Origin: Spirochaetota bacterium
GTDB taxonomy: Bacteria > Spirochaetota > UBA12135 > COTS27
Length of the DNA: 12,934 bases
NCBI GenBank assembly: GCA_030621685.1
Contig: JAUXHF010000021.1
Span: 1-12,934 of the forward strand
Direction: 5' to 3'
The notes beneath the pieces are model-generated. The model did not search any database. It saw nothing but the letters and a program-made list of their open reading frames with translations, and was not told where the DNA came from. The position numbers and the translations under genes are program-made. Each line of letters begins with the position of its first letter. Position 1 is the stretch's first letter. Positions 5,971-12,934 of the stretch are shown here, piece after piece.

Positions 5971-7374
5971 TTAAGAAGAAAAAACTTCTTTAGCTTTATA
6001 GATTCCCTCTACAAGCCTATCAACATCGCTTAAGGTATTAAAACAAGAAAACGAAGCACGGATGGTCGCCTTAAACCCTAGGCGATTCAATAGAGGCTGC
6101 GTGCAATGATGCCCCACGCGCACTGCCACTGCTAAATCATCAAAAATGCTTCCAGCATCATGAGCATGAACGCCGTCAATAACAAAAGAGAAAACAGCTG
6201 CCCGCTTTCTAGCTCTGCCAACTAATCGCAGAAAGCGAATCTCCTGAAGCTGCTTCAAGGCATAGTTTATTATAATTTCTTCTCGCTTCAAAAGCCTATC
6301 CATGCCCAAGCTTTCAATAAAATTTATAGCTGGAATAACGCCCAAAAGACCAGCGATGTTAGCCGTACCCGCTTCAAAACGAGAGGGCAAACCAGAAAAT
6401 CTTGTTTTCTCTAAAGTCACGTCTAAAATACCCCCGCCGCCAAGTCTCACCCCAGGCATCTGTTCTAAAAGGCTGTATCTTCCATAAAGAACGCCCAGTC
6501 CTGTGGGCCCAAACATTTTATGTAAACTAAAGACGATAAAATCGGCGCGGCAAGCCTGAACATCTATGCCGCCATGAGCTATGCTCTGCGCGCAATCTAC
6601 CGCGGTAAGCGCCCCTATGCTTTTCGCTTCCTTTATCAAAGTATTTATGTCGTTTATCGTGCCTATTGAATTTGAGATATGTACGAGGCTAAGCAGCTTC
6701 GTTTTCTTGCTAAGCAAAGAACGGAAATGTTCAAGTTTCAGTTCGCCGCTGTCTGATACCTCAACAAATTTCAGAATGACCCCATTCTCTTCCTTCAAGC
6801 GCTGCCAAGGAATAAGGTTGGCATGATGCTCCATAGCCGTTAAGATAATCTCATCGCCTTCATTCAGAAATTTACTACGAATCAAGGATTGGGCTAACTG
6901 ATTCAAAGAATCCGTGCTGCCGCTGGTAAAAATTATTTCCTCGGGACGCTCGGCGTTCAAAAGTTTTTGTAGCCGCTTTCTGCTCTCTTCTATCATGCTG
7001 GTGGCTTCCATAGAAAGTTGATATACTCCCCGATGGGCGTTTGAACCATTATTCAGATAATATTTTAGCACCGCTTGGGCTACCGTAAAAGGCTTTAAAG
7101 CCCCCGATGCATTATCCAAAAAAGACAGCCTTCTGCCATGAAAACTTCGCTTTAGGGTCGGGAAAAGCTGGCTGAAGTCATTATGCTTCAGAGCTTCATC
7201 AATTGCCTTATTTAAATCTTCAGGGCTAACATCACCATTAAAGCCCGCTGGGGCAGAGGCAGTAGAAATTTCTGAAGCCAAATTTTCTGCCGGCAAAAGT
7301 TCTTGGGAGTTTTTACTTTTTCCATTCACAGCATGCTGCGTAGCTGTGAATTTTAATTTTATATTTTCTTCCAT
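5971..7374 (-). CDS. sufS: SufS cysteine desulfurase
   Basis: PLP-dependent class V aminotransferase-fold enzyme that removes sulfur from cysteine as an enzyme persulfide. PLP-site residues: H184 in MEHHAN, D260 and Q263 in VDCAQ, and the Schiff-base lysine K286 in SLHKMFGPTG. The persulfide cysteine is C424 in RVGHHCTQPL, the usual SufS active-site loop; R439 in TIRAS fits the substrate-carboxylate arginine. The protein is 467 residues, about 60 longer than typical SufS. The excess is N-terminal: the conserved core begins near FPTLKRSFHG (71-80), after a low-complexity stretch. The usual DNAATSQKP is DNASGALKP here. No clear Shine-Dalgarno precedes the ATG at 7374, so an internal start cannot be excluded. 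sufD ends 99 bases upstream; the gap includes a short GCTTT repeat (7441-7459). Confidence 0.95.
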   Translation of the reverse strand: MEENIKLKFTATQHAVNGKSKNSQELLPAENLASEISTASAPAGFNGDVSPEDLNKAIDEALKHNDFSQLFPTLKRSFHGRRLSFLDNASGALKPFTVAQAVLKYYLNNGSNAHRGVYQLSMEATSMIEESRKRLQKLLNAERPEEIIFTSGSTDSLNQLAQSLIRSKFLNEGDEIILTAMEHHANLIPWQRLKEENGVILKFVEVSDSGELKLEHFRSLLSKKTKLLSLVHISNSIGTINDINTLIKEAKSIGALTAVDCAQSIAHGGIDVQACRADFIVFSLHKMFGPTGLGVLYGRYSLLEQMPGVRLGGGGILDVTLEKTRFSGLPSRFEAGTANIAGLLGVIPAINFIESLGMDRLLKREEIIINYALKQLQEIRFLRLVGRARKRAAVFSFVIDGVHAHDAGSIFDDLAVAVRVGHHCTQPLLNRLGFKATIRASFSCFNTLSDVDRLVEGIYKAKEVFSS

Positions 7375-7473
7375 AATTCTTAGTTAGTTTTTTTAAAGAA
7401 GTATATATTATAATTCAAGCAGCCTTACTGTTAGTGTTAGGGCTTTGCTTTGCTTTGCTGTTACAGGAAAAAG

Positions 7474-8823
7474 CTAGTCCCTCAATTTCAAATTCTTCAG
7501 CACTGTTTCGCCCGGGAAAATCAGCTTTAGTTCATTAATAAACTCTTCAATAAAAGCAAGAAATAAAACTTCCTCGGCATGATTTTTCGATAGCCCTCGG
7601 CTTTGCAGATAAAACAACTCATCGGCATCAAGCTGCCCAATAGTGGCGCCATGATCGCATTTAACATCGTCAGCTAAAATTTCAAGCTGTGGTCTTATAT
7701 TCATTTTAGCAGAATCGCCAAGAAGCAACGTTTTACTTAGCTGCGAAGAGTTAGTTTTCTGAGCATCTCGGTATACTTTCACGCTACCAGTAAACGATGC
7801 CATAGCTTCATCACGCACAATGCCCTTAAAAAGTTGTTGGCTATAGGTTTTGGGGCTTTCATGGTGTAGCTTAATAATGAAATCTTTTTTTTCCTCACCT
7901 TGGCCATAATAAAAACCCTGCAAGACGAGCTTAGCTTCTTTTTCCCGCAGAAAACTTTCATGCTGCACAGATGAAGCATGGCTCTTGTTAGTGTTTTTTT
8001 GCAAAGAGTAGCTTTTCAGCACACTGCCTTTGCCAAGCAAACTTCGAGTAAAATGAATACTGTTTTCCGCTCCAGAAAAGTCAGCATATAAATGCTGCAG
8101 CTCTGTTTCTTCCCCAAGCTTAAAGGAAACAAAACTATTAGTCAGTAAAGCATGGTTTTCTACATGAGTTTCTAGAAGCGTTAGCTTAGATTTTTTTTCT
8201 AAGGTTACATGCACACGCGGGCTAATAACTTTGTTTTGCGCCCGATGGCTATCTACAAATACAAGATGCAAGGCTTTCTTTAAACATGCTGCTTCGTCCA
8301 GCTTAATAAACACTTCACCTTTCTTGCAATCTAAAGAGGCAAGAGCAGCGTTCAGCAAGGCAAGAATATTAGTTTCTTTAAAATTCTGTTTTTTCATGCC
8401 CCGTAATGAATACGGAAAGTTGACTTCGCTCTTTTTCCCGTTTTCGGAAAACGAGGCAGCCTCATGGCTTAACGATAGCTTCTCTAATGGCATAAAGGGC
8501 TGTTCATCTAAGATGATGCCGTTGAAAAATACAAGTATGTTTTGTTTGCTAGAATCCACCAAAGGAGCGAGCAGTTTTATTAACTTAGCTCGCTCTTCCG
8601 CCCTAGGCGCAGCCAGCTCATTGGCATCGGCAAAGCCTAAACTTGTAATGGGGGCTTGGCGGAATTTCGCAAGAAAATTCAGCTTCGTGTATTTCCAATA
8701 CTCGTCTTTCTCGTATCGGAAATCGGCAAGACGCTCTTGAAAGTCTTCATAGAGCTCCAAAGCATATTTGCATTTGATACGTTCTTTTTCTGCGCTTCTA
8801 TCGCTGGTAATAATTTTTTTCAT
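7474..8823 (-). CDS. sufD: SufD, Fe-S cluster scaffold subunit
   Basis: SufB-paralogous subunit of the SufBC2D complex, thought to help bring iron to the scaffold and to form the cluster interface with SufB. The 449-residue product is near the usual SufD size. The N-terminal part has the WKYTKLNF motif (43-50) typical of SufD. A repetitive beta-helix core follows. The C-terminal helical domain carries DVKCDHGATIGQLD (386-399) and FYLQSRGLS. H391 matches the functionally required H360 of E. coli SufD, and C389 is also kept. No clear Shine-Dalgarno is seen at the ATG. It lies 87 bases after sufC and 99 before sufS. Confidence 0.93.
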   Translation of the reverse strand: MKKIITSDRSAEKERIKCKYALELYEDFQERLADFRYEKDEYWKYTKLNFLAKFRQAPITSLGFADANELAAPRAEERAKLIKLLAPLVDSSKQNILVFFNGIILDEQPFMPLEKLSLSHEAASFSENGKKSEVNFPYSLRGMKKQNFKETNILALLNAALASLDCKKGEVFIKLDEAACLKKALHLVFVDSHRAQNKVISPRVHVTLEKKSKLTLLETHVENHALLTNSFVSFKLGEETELQHLYADFSGAENSIHFTRSLLGKGSVLKSYSLQKNTNKSHASSVQHESFLREKEAKLVLQGFYYGQGEEKKDFIIKLHHESPKTYSQQLFKGIVRDEAMASFTGSVKVYRDAQKTNSSQLSKTLLLGDSAKMNIRPQLEILADDVKCDHGATIGQLDADELFYLQSRGLSKNHAEEVLFLAFIEEFINELKLIFPGETVLKNLKLRD

Positions 8824-8910
8824 GCCGTATAACTGGTTTATTATTTTACAAAAATTAATGTTTTAATTTTCTCATCAGGATCATGTTCAGGCTCTTCGTA
8901 TATAGGGAAT

Positions 8911-9660
8911 CTAGCCTAAATTTTTGTAGCCATGCTTTTCTATTTCTTTGGCCAAGGAAGAGTCGCCGCTACTCACTATTCTCCCATCTTTTAGAATATG
9001 CACTTTATCAACGTTCACATATTCTAATATTCGGTGGTAATGAGTAATAATGACTATAGCCCTATGCTTATTAGTAAAAGATTCTATTCCACTAGCCACA
9101 GTTCTAAGCGCATCAATATCAAGGCCCGAGTCAGTCTCATCTAAGAAACAAAGTCGGGGAGACAAAATAGCCATTTGAATAATTTCATTTTGCTTTTTTT
9201 CGCCACCAGAAAAAGCCACATTCAGTTCTCTTTCTAAAAGATCTGTATTCATGCCCAAAGCCTTTATTTTTTTTTCGGCAAATTCAGCAAAATCTAGAGC
9301 ATCCAATTCTTCACTCCCGTGAAATTTGCTTAGCTCATTAAAAGCCGAGCGTAGGAATTCCATGTTGGAAAGCCCGTTCACTTCTACCGGATATTGAAAG
9401 CTCATGAAAATTCCGTTTAATGCCCGTTCATGAACTCCCATATCCAGCAAGTTTTTCTTCTTCAGGTTAATCTCATATTCTATACTGCCAGAACGTATGT
9501 TATAGGCAGGATGCCCCGCAATAATCCGCGAAAGACTGCTTTTCCCAGCACCATTAGGCCCCATAATCGCATGGACTTCTCCTGCTTTCACAACAAGATT
9601 GATACCGTTCAACACGGACTTGCCTTCTATTTCTGCATGTAAATCTTCTATATATATCAT
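8911..9660 (-). CDS. sufC: SufC, ABC-type ATPase of the SUF scaffold
   Basis: Soluble ABC ATPase whose dimerisation on SufB and SufD opens the scaffold during cluster assembly. At 249 residues it is normal length. Walker A GPNGAGKS is at 34-41, the Q-loop glutamine in SFQYP at 87-91, the signature FSGGEKKQNE at 150-159 (the SufC-specific form), Walker B LCFLDETDSGLD at 170-181, and H207 in THYHR. SufC is told from transporter ATPases by the GGEKK signature and the ETDSGLD box. It follows sufB by 159 bases, the longest gap in this operon, which contains a 27-bp tandem repeat. Confidence 0.96.
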   Translation of the reverse strand: MIYIEDLHAEIEGKSVLNGINLVVKAGEVHAIMGPNGAGKSSLSRIIAGHPAYNIRSGSIEYEINLKKKNLLDMGVHERALNGIFMSFQYPVEVNGLSNMEFLRSAFNELSKFHGSEELDALDFAEFAEKKIKALGMNTDLLERELNVAFSGGEKKQNEIIQMAILSPRLCFLDETDSGLDIDALRTVASGIESFTNKHRAIVIITHYHRILEYVNVDKVHILKDGRIVSSGDSSLAKEIEKHGYKNLG

Positions 9661-9755
9661 TAGTACGAATCTCTGTAAATCTGTAAAATCTCTTAACTTT
9701 AGTTAAGCTAAAAATTTTGTTTAATTTAAGTTGTTTAAATAATTTCAAATTACCT

Positions 9756-9809
9756 TATGCTTCTAACTCTGCCCAAGCAAGCTATGCTTCTAACCCTGCC
9801 CAAGCAAAA
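9756..9809. repeat. 27-bp tandem duplication between sufB and sufC
   Basis: Two adjacent units, 9756-9782 and 9783-9809, share TATGCTTCTAA(C/T)CTGCCC-type sequence. They differ at one base within the first 24 and at the last few. They lie just beyond the sufB stop. No hairpin or T-run consistent with a terminator was recognised, so this may be a neutral slippage product or a processing site. Confidence 0.85.
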
Positions 9810-9819
9810 GTATGATGCC

Positions 9820-11337
9820 TTAGCCTACGCTGTTTTCCAATTTCATCTCGAGCAGGCGCACAGCCTCTACAGAAAATTCCAAAGGAAGTTTATTAAACAC
9901 CTCTTTACAGAAACCATTAATAATAAGCGAAACAGCAAGCTCTCGTGATAGGCCCCGCATTTCTAAGTATAAAAGTTGTTCCTCGGATATCCTAGAAGTA
10001 GAGGCCTCATGTTCAATGGTAGAGCTATTGTTGCTTACCTCAATAACAGGGTAGGTGTGAGCGCTGCATTTATCGAAGGTTAGCAGCGAATCGCATTGCG
10101 TGAAATTCCTAGCCTTACTAGCCGAAGCTGCCACCTTTACCAAGCCCCGATACACGTTATGGCTCTCGTCAGCAGAAATTCCTTTCGAGATAATTTTGGA
10201 ATGCGTGTTTTTTCCCACATGAATCATCTTGGTGCCAGTATCTGCTTGCATTTTTTTGTTGGTAAGCGCTACCGAGTAAAACTCTCCTATGGAATCATCG
10301 CCTTTTAGGATAACCGAAGGATATTTCCAAGTTATCGCCGAACCTGCCTCTACTTGAGTCCAAGATATTTTTGAACCCTTGCCTTGGCAAAGACCGCGCT
10401 TCGTCACAAAATTATAGATGCCGCCCTTCCCATGCTCATCACCACTATACCAGTTTTGTACGGTGGAATAATTGATAACAGCCCTCTCATGCGCAATCAG
10501 CTCGACCACGGCAGCATGCAGCTGGTTTTCATCACGAATGGGGGCCGTGCAGCCCTCAAGGTAGTTCACAAAACTATCTGGCTCAGCTACGATGAGCGTC
10601 CTTTCAAACTGCCCTGTCTGGGCAGTATTTATTCTGAAGTATGTTGAAAGATCTAAGGGGCATGTTACTCCTTTTGGAATATAGCAAAAAGAACCATCGG
10701 TAAACACAGCCGCATTCAAAGCTGCATAATAATTATCACTGGCTGGCACTACTTTGCCCAGATATTTCTTGATGAGCTCAGGATGTTTTTGCACAGCTTC
10801 AGAGAAAGAACAGAAAATAACGCCATGTTTTTCAAGCTCTTTTTGATGTGTAGTCGCTACCGAAACCGAGTCGAAAACAGCATCTACGGCCACACCCGCC
10901 AATCTTTTCTGCTCGCTCAGTGGCACACCTAGGCGCTCGAAGGTTTTCAGAAGCTCCTCATCAACCTCATCCATGCTTTGTTTCTTTTTCTTGCTTTTGG
11001 GCGCAGAGTAATAAGAAATATCATTGAAATCTATTGGCGAATAGCGAATGCTAGCCCAAGTAGGCTCGCTCATTTTCTTCCATAGGCTATAGGCTCTTAG
11101 CCGAAATTCTAAAATAAACTCCGGTTCTTTTTTTATAGCAGAAAGACGCCGAATAACATCTTCATTCAAGCCTTTTTCGAAAGTCTCTGATTCTATGGCT
11201 GTAACAAAGCCTGTAGAATTTTCTCTAGCAAGAATTTCTTTTGTTTCTGCTTTGTCATCGTAAACAGCTACTGCATCTTCAGTAACAAGAGTATCACTAG
11301 CCTTGCTAAGGTTATTGTTTTTATTGTTTTTTTCCAT
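9820..11337 (-). CDS. sufB: SufB, Fe-S cluster scaffold subunit
   Basis: Main scaffold subunit of SufBC2D, on which the nascent cluster is built before transfer to apo-proteins. The product is 505 residues; the core is typical, including EPTWASIRYSPIDF, FCYIPKGV and TQVEAGSAITWKYPS. C263 in YLEGCTAP matches the sulfur-accepting C254 of E. coli SufB. C415 in NFTQCDSLL matches C405, and E444 in IEHEASTS matches E434, both implicated in cluster ligation. The first ~50 residues are a low-complexity extension compared with compact SufB proteins. The start codon has no strong Shine-Dalgarno. It is the first structural gene of the operon, 33 bases after the regulator. Confidence 0.96.
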   Translation of the reverse strand: MEKNNKNNNLSKASDTLVTEDAVAVYDDKAETKEILARENSTGFVTAIESETFEKGLNEDVIRRLSAIKKEPEFILEFRLRAYSLWKKMSEPTWASIRYSPIDFNDISYYSAPKSKKKKQSMDEVDEELLKTFERLGVPLSEQKRLAGVAVDAVFDSVSVATTHQKELEKHGVIFCSFSEAVQKHPELIKKYLGKVVPASDNYYAALNAAVFTDGSFCYIPKGVTCPLDLSTYFRINTAQTGQFERTLIVAEPDSFVNYLEGCTAPIRDENQLHAAVVELIAHERAVINYSTVQNWYSGDEHGKGGIYNFVTKRGLCQGKGSKISWTQVEAGSAITWKYPSVILKGDDSIGEFYSVALTNKKMQADTGTKMIHVGKNTHSKIISKGISADESHNVYRGLVKVAASASKARNFTQCDSLLTFDKCSAHTYPVIEVSNNSSTIEHEASTSRISEEQLLYLEMRGLSRELAVSLIINGFCKEVFNKLPLEFSVEAVRLLEMKLENSVG

Positions 11338-11370
11338 AGGTATCTTCTTTGTTTTATAATTTCGTAAATT

Positions 11371-11910
11371 CTAAATTATCTTTTCCCGCCTTAGCTTTAA
11401 GTCCTGATGAAAAATAGGTTCTACTGCTAAAATTTCATCTAAGCTAGTTTGTTTATAAAAATCAACAAGTTTGCTGTTCAATCTTTTCATTGGCTGGGTG
11501 ATGTTACAGCTGTTAAAATAATGACAATCGCTTTGTTCTTTAAGGCAGCGAACCACTTCCAATTTGCCTTCTACCGCCTTTATTAAATCGTAAAGGCTTA
11601 GCTCCTGAAGGTTGCAGTTAAGAATATAGCCGCCCTTAGCCCCTTGCCTAGAATTTAATATGCCCGCCCTAAGCAGTAATTGAAAACTTTTCGCCGCATG
11701 CATTTCGGGGATACCATATTCTTTTGCTACCGTTTTCACGCTATACACCTTGTTAACCATGCTCACCTTTACTTTTTGCTCTTCCGAATCTGCCGATAAA
11801 TCTTCTGCAAAGCTGTCTTGAGGCTGAATTTCTTGGTACTTTAGCATATGAGCCAATACTATAAGCGAATATTCTATCTTTCTTGTTAATTGAAACATCT
11901 TACAAGCCAT
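11371..11910 (-). CDS. Rrf2/IscR-family transcriptional regulator of the suf operon
   Basis: Winged-helix regulator of the Rrf2 family (179 residues), likely to sense Fe-S status and control the suf genes behind it. The N-terminal helix LTRKIEYSLIVLAHML is typical. The recognition helix and wing follow, with AKEYGIPEMHAAKSF and LNSRQGAKGGYIL (~85-97). Three cysteines, C122, C129 and C135 (spacing C-x6-C-x5-C), lie where IscR holds its cluster. About 30 extra polar residues (26-57) are inserted between the first helix and the HTH, which is unusual for the family. An alternative start at M5 (11898) fits the family N-terminus equally well. The gene leads the operon, 33 bases before sufB, and its start abuts two direct repeats that could be its own operator. 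Confidence 0.9.
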   Translation of the reverse strand: MACKMFQLTRKIEYSLIVLAHMLKYQEIQPQDSFAEDLSADSEEQKVKVSMVNKVYSVKTVAKEYGIPEMHAAKSFQLLLRAGILNSRQGAKGGYILNCNLQELSLYDLIKAVEGKLEVVRCLKEQSDCHYFNSCNITQPMKRLNSKLVDFYKQTSLDEILAVEPIFHQDLKLRREKII

Positions 11911-11911
11911 T

Positions 11912-12012
11912 AAAAACAGTTTTATGCATCACAAAAATAGTTTTATGCATCTCTCTACCTAGAAACAAACACTATTATCTATGCTAAATATTTTTGCTAC
12001 TATTTATGCATC
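11912..12012 (-). promoter_or_regulatory. candidate operator repeats upstream of the rrf2-like gene
   Basis: On the minus strand the motif GATGCATAAAACT appears twice in tandem, starting at 11951 and 11930, exactly 21 bases apart (two helical turns), with the following T-rich stretch also shared. A third, shorter match, GATGCATAAA, starts at 12012, 61 bases further upstream. The nearest repeat runs up to the ATG at 11910. Position and spacing suggest binding sites for a regulator, possibly the Rrf2-like protein itself; binding is inferred, not seen. Confidence 0.5.
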
Positions 12013-12122
12013 TACAGTGTAATAATAACACTAAATTCATAAATAGGATAAAAATTATCTTATTTATACAGCGCTAGCAAAGTTTTTATGTTTTTAGCTT
12101 TTAGCCAGAAACCATTACGTAG

Positions 12123-12146
12123 TACAGAGCGAGATACAGAGCGAGA
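12123..12146. repeat. 12-bp perfect tandem duplication
   Basis: TACAGAGCGAGA occurs twice in direct succession (12123-12134 and 12135-12146). No function is evident; it lies between the two divergent promoter zones. Confidence 0.9.
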
Positions 12147-12218
12147 AAAAAAATAACAAAATATTAAAAGCAAGAATTCAAAAAAAACCATCTCTACTAA
12201 GAATAGCAGCGATTATAC

Positions 12219-12247
12219 TTGACAACTAACTCAAAAAACAGTATAAT
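12219..12247 (+). promoter_or_regulatory. consensus sigma-70 promoter for rpsT
   Basis: TTGACA (12219-12224) and TATAAT (12242-12247) are both exact consensus hexamers separated by 17 bases, preceded by A/T-rich sequence. Transcription should start near 12254, giving a leader of about 134 bases before the rpsT ATG. Such a strong promoter fits a ribosomal-protein gene. Confidence 0.85.
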
Positions 12248-12387
12248 TCTTCTACTCATAAGCTAGTTTTTACTCATGTCTAATAAAAATGTTTCTTATT
12301 AAAACAACTTTATTAATTGCTTTTAATGTAACAGAGAAAACAACTATCAAGCTATAAAACAAGAAAAACACCTAAAGAATTCCTCTT

Positions 12388-12711
12388 ATGCCAAACATAC
12401 AATCTGCTAAGAAAAACCTGCGAAGAATTGCCAAGCGCAGAACCTTTAATAAAGCCGTTAAATCTAAAATACGTACGCTTAAGAAAAAATTTCTTCATTC
12501 TCTCGCTCAACTGCCAGAACAGGCAAAAGGAAAAGGAAAAGGCGATGAGAGTAGCTCGGCAAAGCATAGCCAAGCCCCAAAAGATATTCTAAGCTCCTTC
12601 TACAAAGAAATAGATAAAGCTACAGGAAAAGGTATATTCAAGAAGAATACAGCAGCGCGTTATAAATCACAGCTTAGCAAGAAGCTGCCTCAATCTTCTC
12701 CGGCTTCTTAA
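12388..12711 (+). CDS. rpsT: 30S ribosomal protein S20
   Basis: Primary 16S rRNA-binding protein of the small subunit. The N-terminal helix MPNIQSAKKNLRRIAKRR and the C-terminal part (IDKATGKGIFKKNTAARYKSQL split over ~75-97) match the family. The protein has 107 residues, longer than the usual ~87. The extra length is a lysine-, glycine- and serine-rich insertion at about 43-64 (around AKGKGKGDESSSAKHS), between the two helical regions that normally join directly, plus a short tail. The ATG follows the consensus promoter by about 134 bases and has no evident Shine-Dalgarno. The gene appears monocistronic, with a hairpin just after the stop. Confidence 0.93.
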   Translation: MPNIQSAKKNLRRIAKRRTFNKAVKSKIRTLKKKFLHSLAQLPEQAKGKGKGDESSSAKHSQAPKDILSSFYKEIDKATGKGIFKKNTAARYKSQLSKKLPQSSPAS

Positions 12712-12714
12712 GCC

Positions 12715-12733
12715 AAGCACAGTTCCTGTGCTT
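12715..12733 (+). terminator. hairpin after rpsT, probable terminator
   Basis: AAGCACAG and CTGTGCTT form a perfect 8-bp stem with a 3-base TTC loop, four bases after the rpsT stop. The downstream sequence is pyrimidine-rich but lacks an immediate T run (T-rich stretches only from about 12754), so termination may be partial or the hairpin may protect the mRNA end. Confidence 0.5.
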
Positions 12734-12934
12734 CTCCATTTCAATTCACTGCCTTTTTCCCTTTTTCTTTGGGGTCAGGCTTTAGGTCTTACCCAAGCTA
12801 CTTTGCCTTAAGCAGCCTCTCTTCTAGAAACCGATGAAGAAAGCAGTATGCCGTATAATCAGGCAATAAGCCAAGCCAAATTTAACTGGCCATGCTTAAA
12901 GAATACAATTTTTTAAAAATATTCTTGCTATGAA

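Larger units (their letters stand above)
11911..12387. other. divergent intergenic region between the rrf2-like gene and rpsT
   Basis: A 477-bp AT-rich gap without a credible gene. From left to right it holds GATGCAT repeats next to the regulator start (11912-11951 and 12006-12012), an imperfect palindrome AGTGT-N7-ACACT (12016-12032), a 12-bp tandem duplication (12123-12146), the rpsT promoter (12219-12247) and an rpsT leader of about 134 bases. A minus-strand promoter for the suf operon must lie in roughly 11960-12110, but no convincing -35/-10 pair was found. Confidence 0.8.

Noticed and set aside
8231..8740. 169-codon plus-strand open frame opposite sufD
   Set aside because: It lies wholly antisense to a sufD gene with clear conserved residues, shows no recognisable domain and has Cys/Ser-rich composition typical of a shadow frame.
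9554..9748. 64-codon minus-strand frame overlapping the start of sufC
   Set aside because: It is a frame-shifted reading of the sufC N-terminus; sufC itself is complete with all ATPase motifs.
12930..12934. ATGAA at the window end as the start of a following gene (dnaA often follows rpsT in Alphaproteobacteria)
   Set aside because: Only five bases are visible and there is no Shine-Dalgarno; gene order in other bacteria is not enough to call it.

Overview
This is a moderately AT-rich stretch of bacterial chromosome holding two ordinary metabolic gene sets that point at each other, plus a ribosomal-protein gene. The phylum cannot be fixed from the sequence. A CUT1-type sugar/polyol ABC operon with an SDR dehydrogenase is common in Proteobacteria. 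The SUF set uses the SufU type of sulfur acceptor and has an Rrf2-family regulator in front, an arrangement found in several phyla. Most start codons lack a clear Shine-Dalgarno; the exceptions are the second permease gene and sufU.

Left part (1-4958, plus strand). A near-perfect palindrome of about 223 bp with a one-base centre fills the left edge and runs into the first codons of the first gene. Five genes follow in one direction: two sugar-type ABC permeases joined stop-to-start, an SDR dehydrogenase, a MalK/UgpC-like ATPase, and a fusion of an NTF2-like domain to a RidA domain. This looks like an uptake-and-oxidation operon for a sugar or polyol. No substrate-binding protein gene lies in the window.

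Middle (4941-5507). The short region where the plus-strand operon meets the 3' end of the minus-strand suf operon has been tandemly triplicated. Each unit carries the last codons of the RidA-fusion gene, the intergenic region, and the last ~30 codons of sufU. The unit is bounded by 8-10 bp inverted repeats. Only the outer copies remain attached to intact genes; the sufU-like ends in the two inner positions are decaying.

Right part (5415-11910, minus strand). Transcription order is rrf2-like regulator, sufB, sufC, sufD, sufS, sufU. This is a complete SUF iron-sulfur cluster assembly set: the SufBCD scaffold with the SufC ATPase, the SufS cysteine desulfurase and its zinc-dependent acceptor SufU. 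All catalytic residues checked are present. Three GATGCATAAA-type repeats sit directly upstream of the regulator and are candidate operators.

Far right (11911-12934). A 477-bp divergent intergenic region holds those repeats, a 12-bp tandem duplication and a consensus TTGACA-17-TATAAT promoter for rpsT (ribosomal protein S20), which has an unusual internal insertion. A hairpin follows rpsT. No gene is recognisable from 12734 to the window end.

A theme of the window is small-scale rearrangement: one long palindrome, one triplicated convergent junction, 27-, 12- and 8-bp tandem repeats, and low-complexity insertions in several otherwise conserved proteins. No clearly new multi-gene system is visible; the strongest leads are the triplicated junction, the palindrome and the NTF2-RidA fusion.
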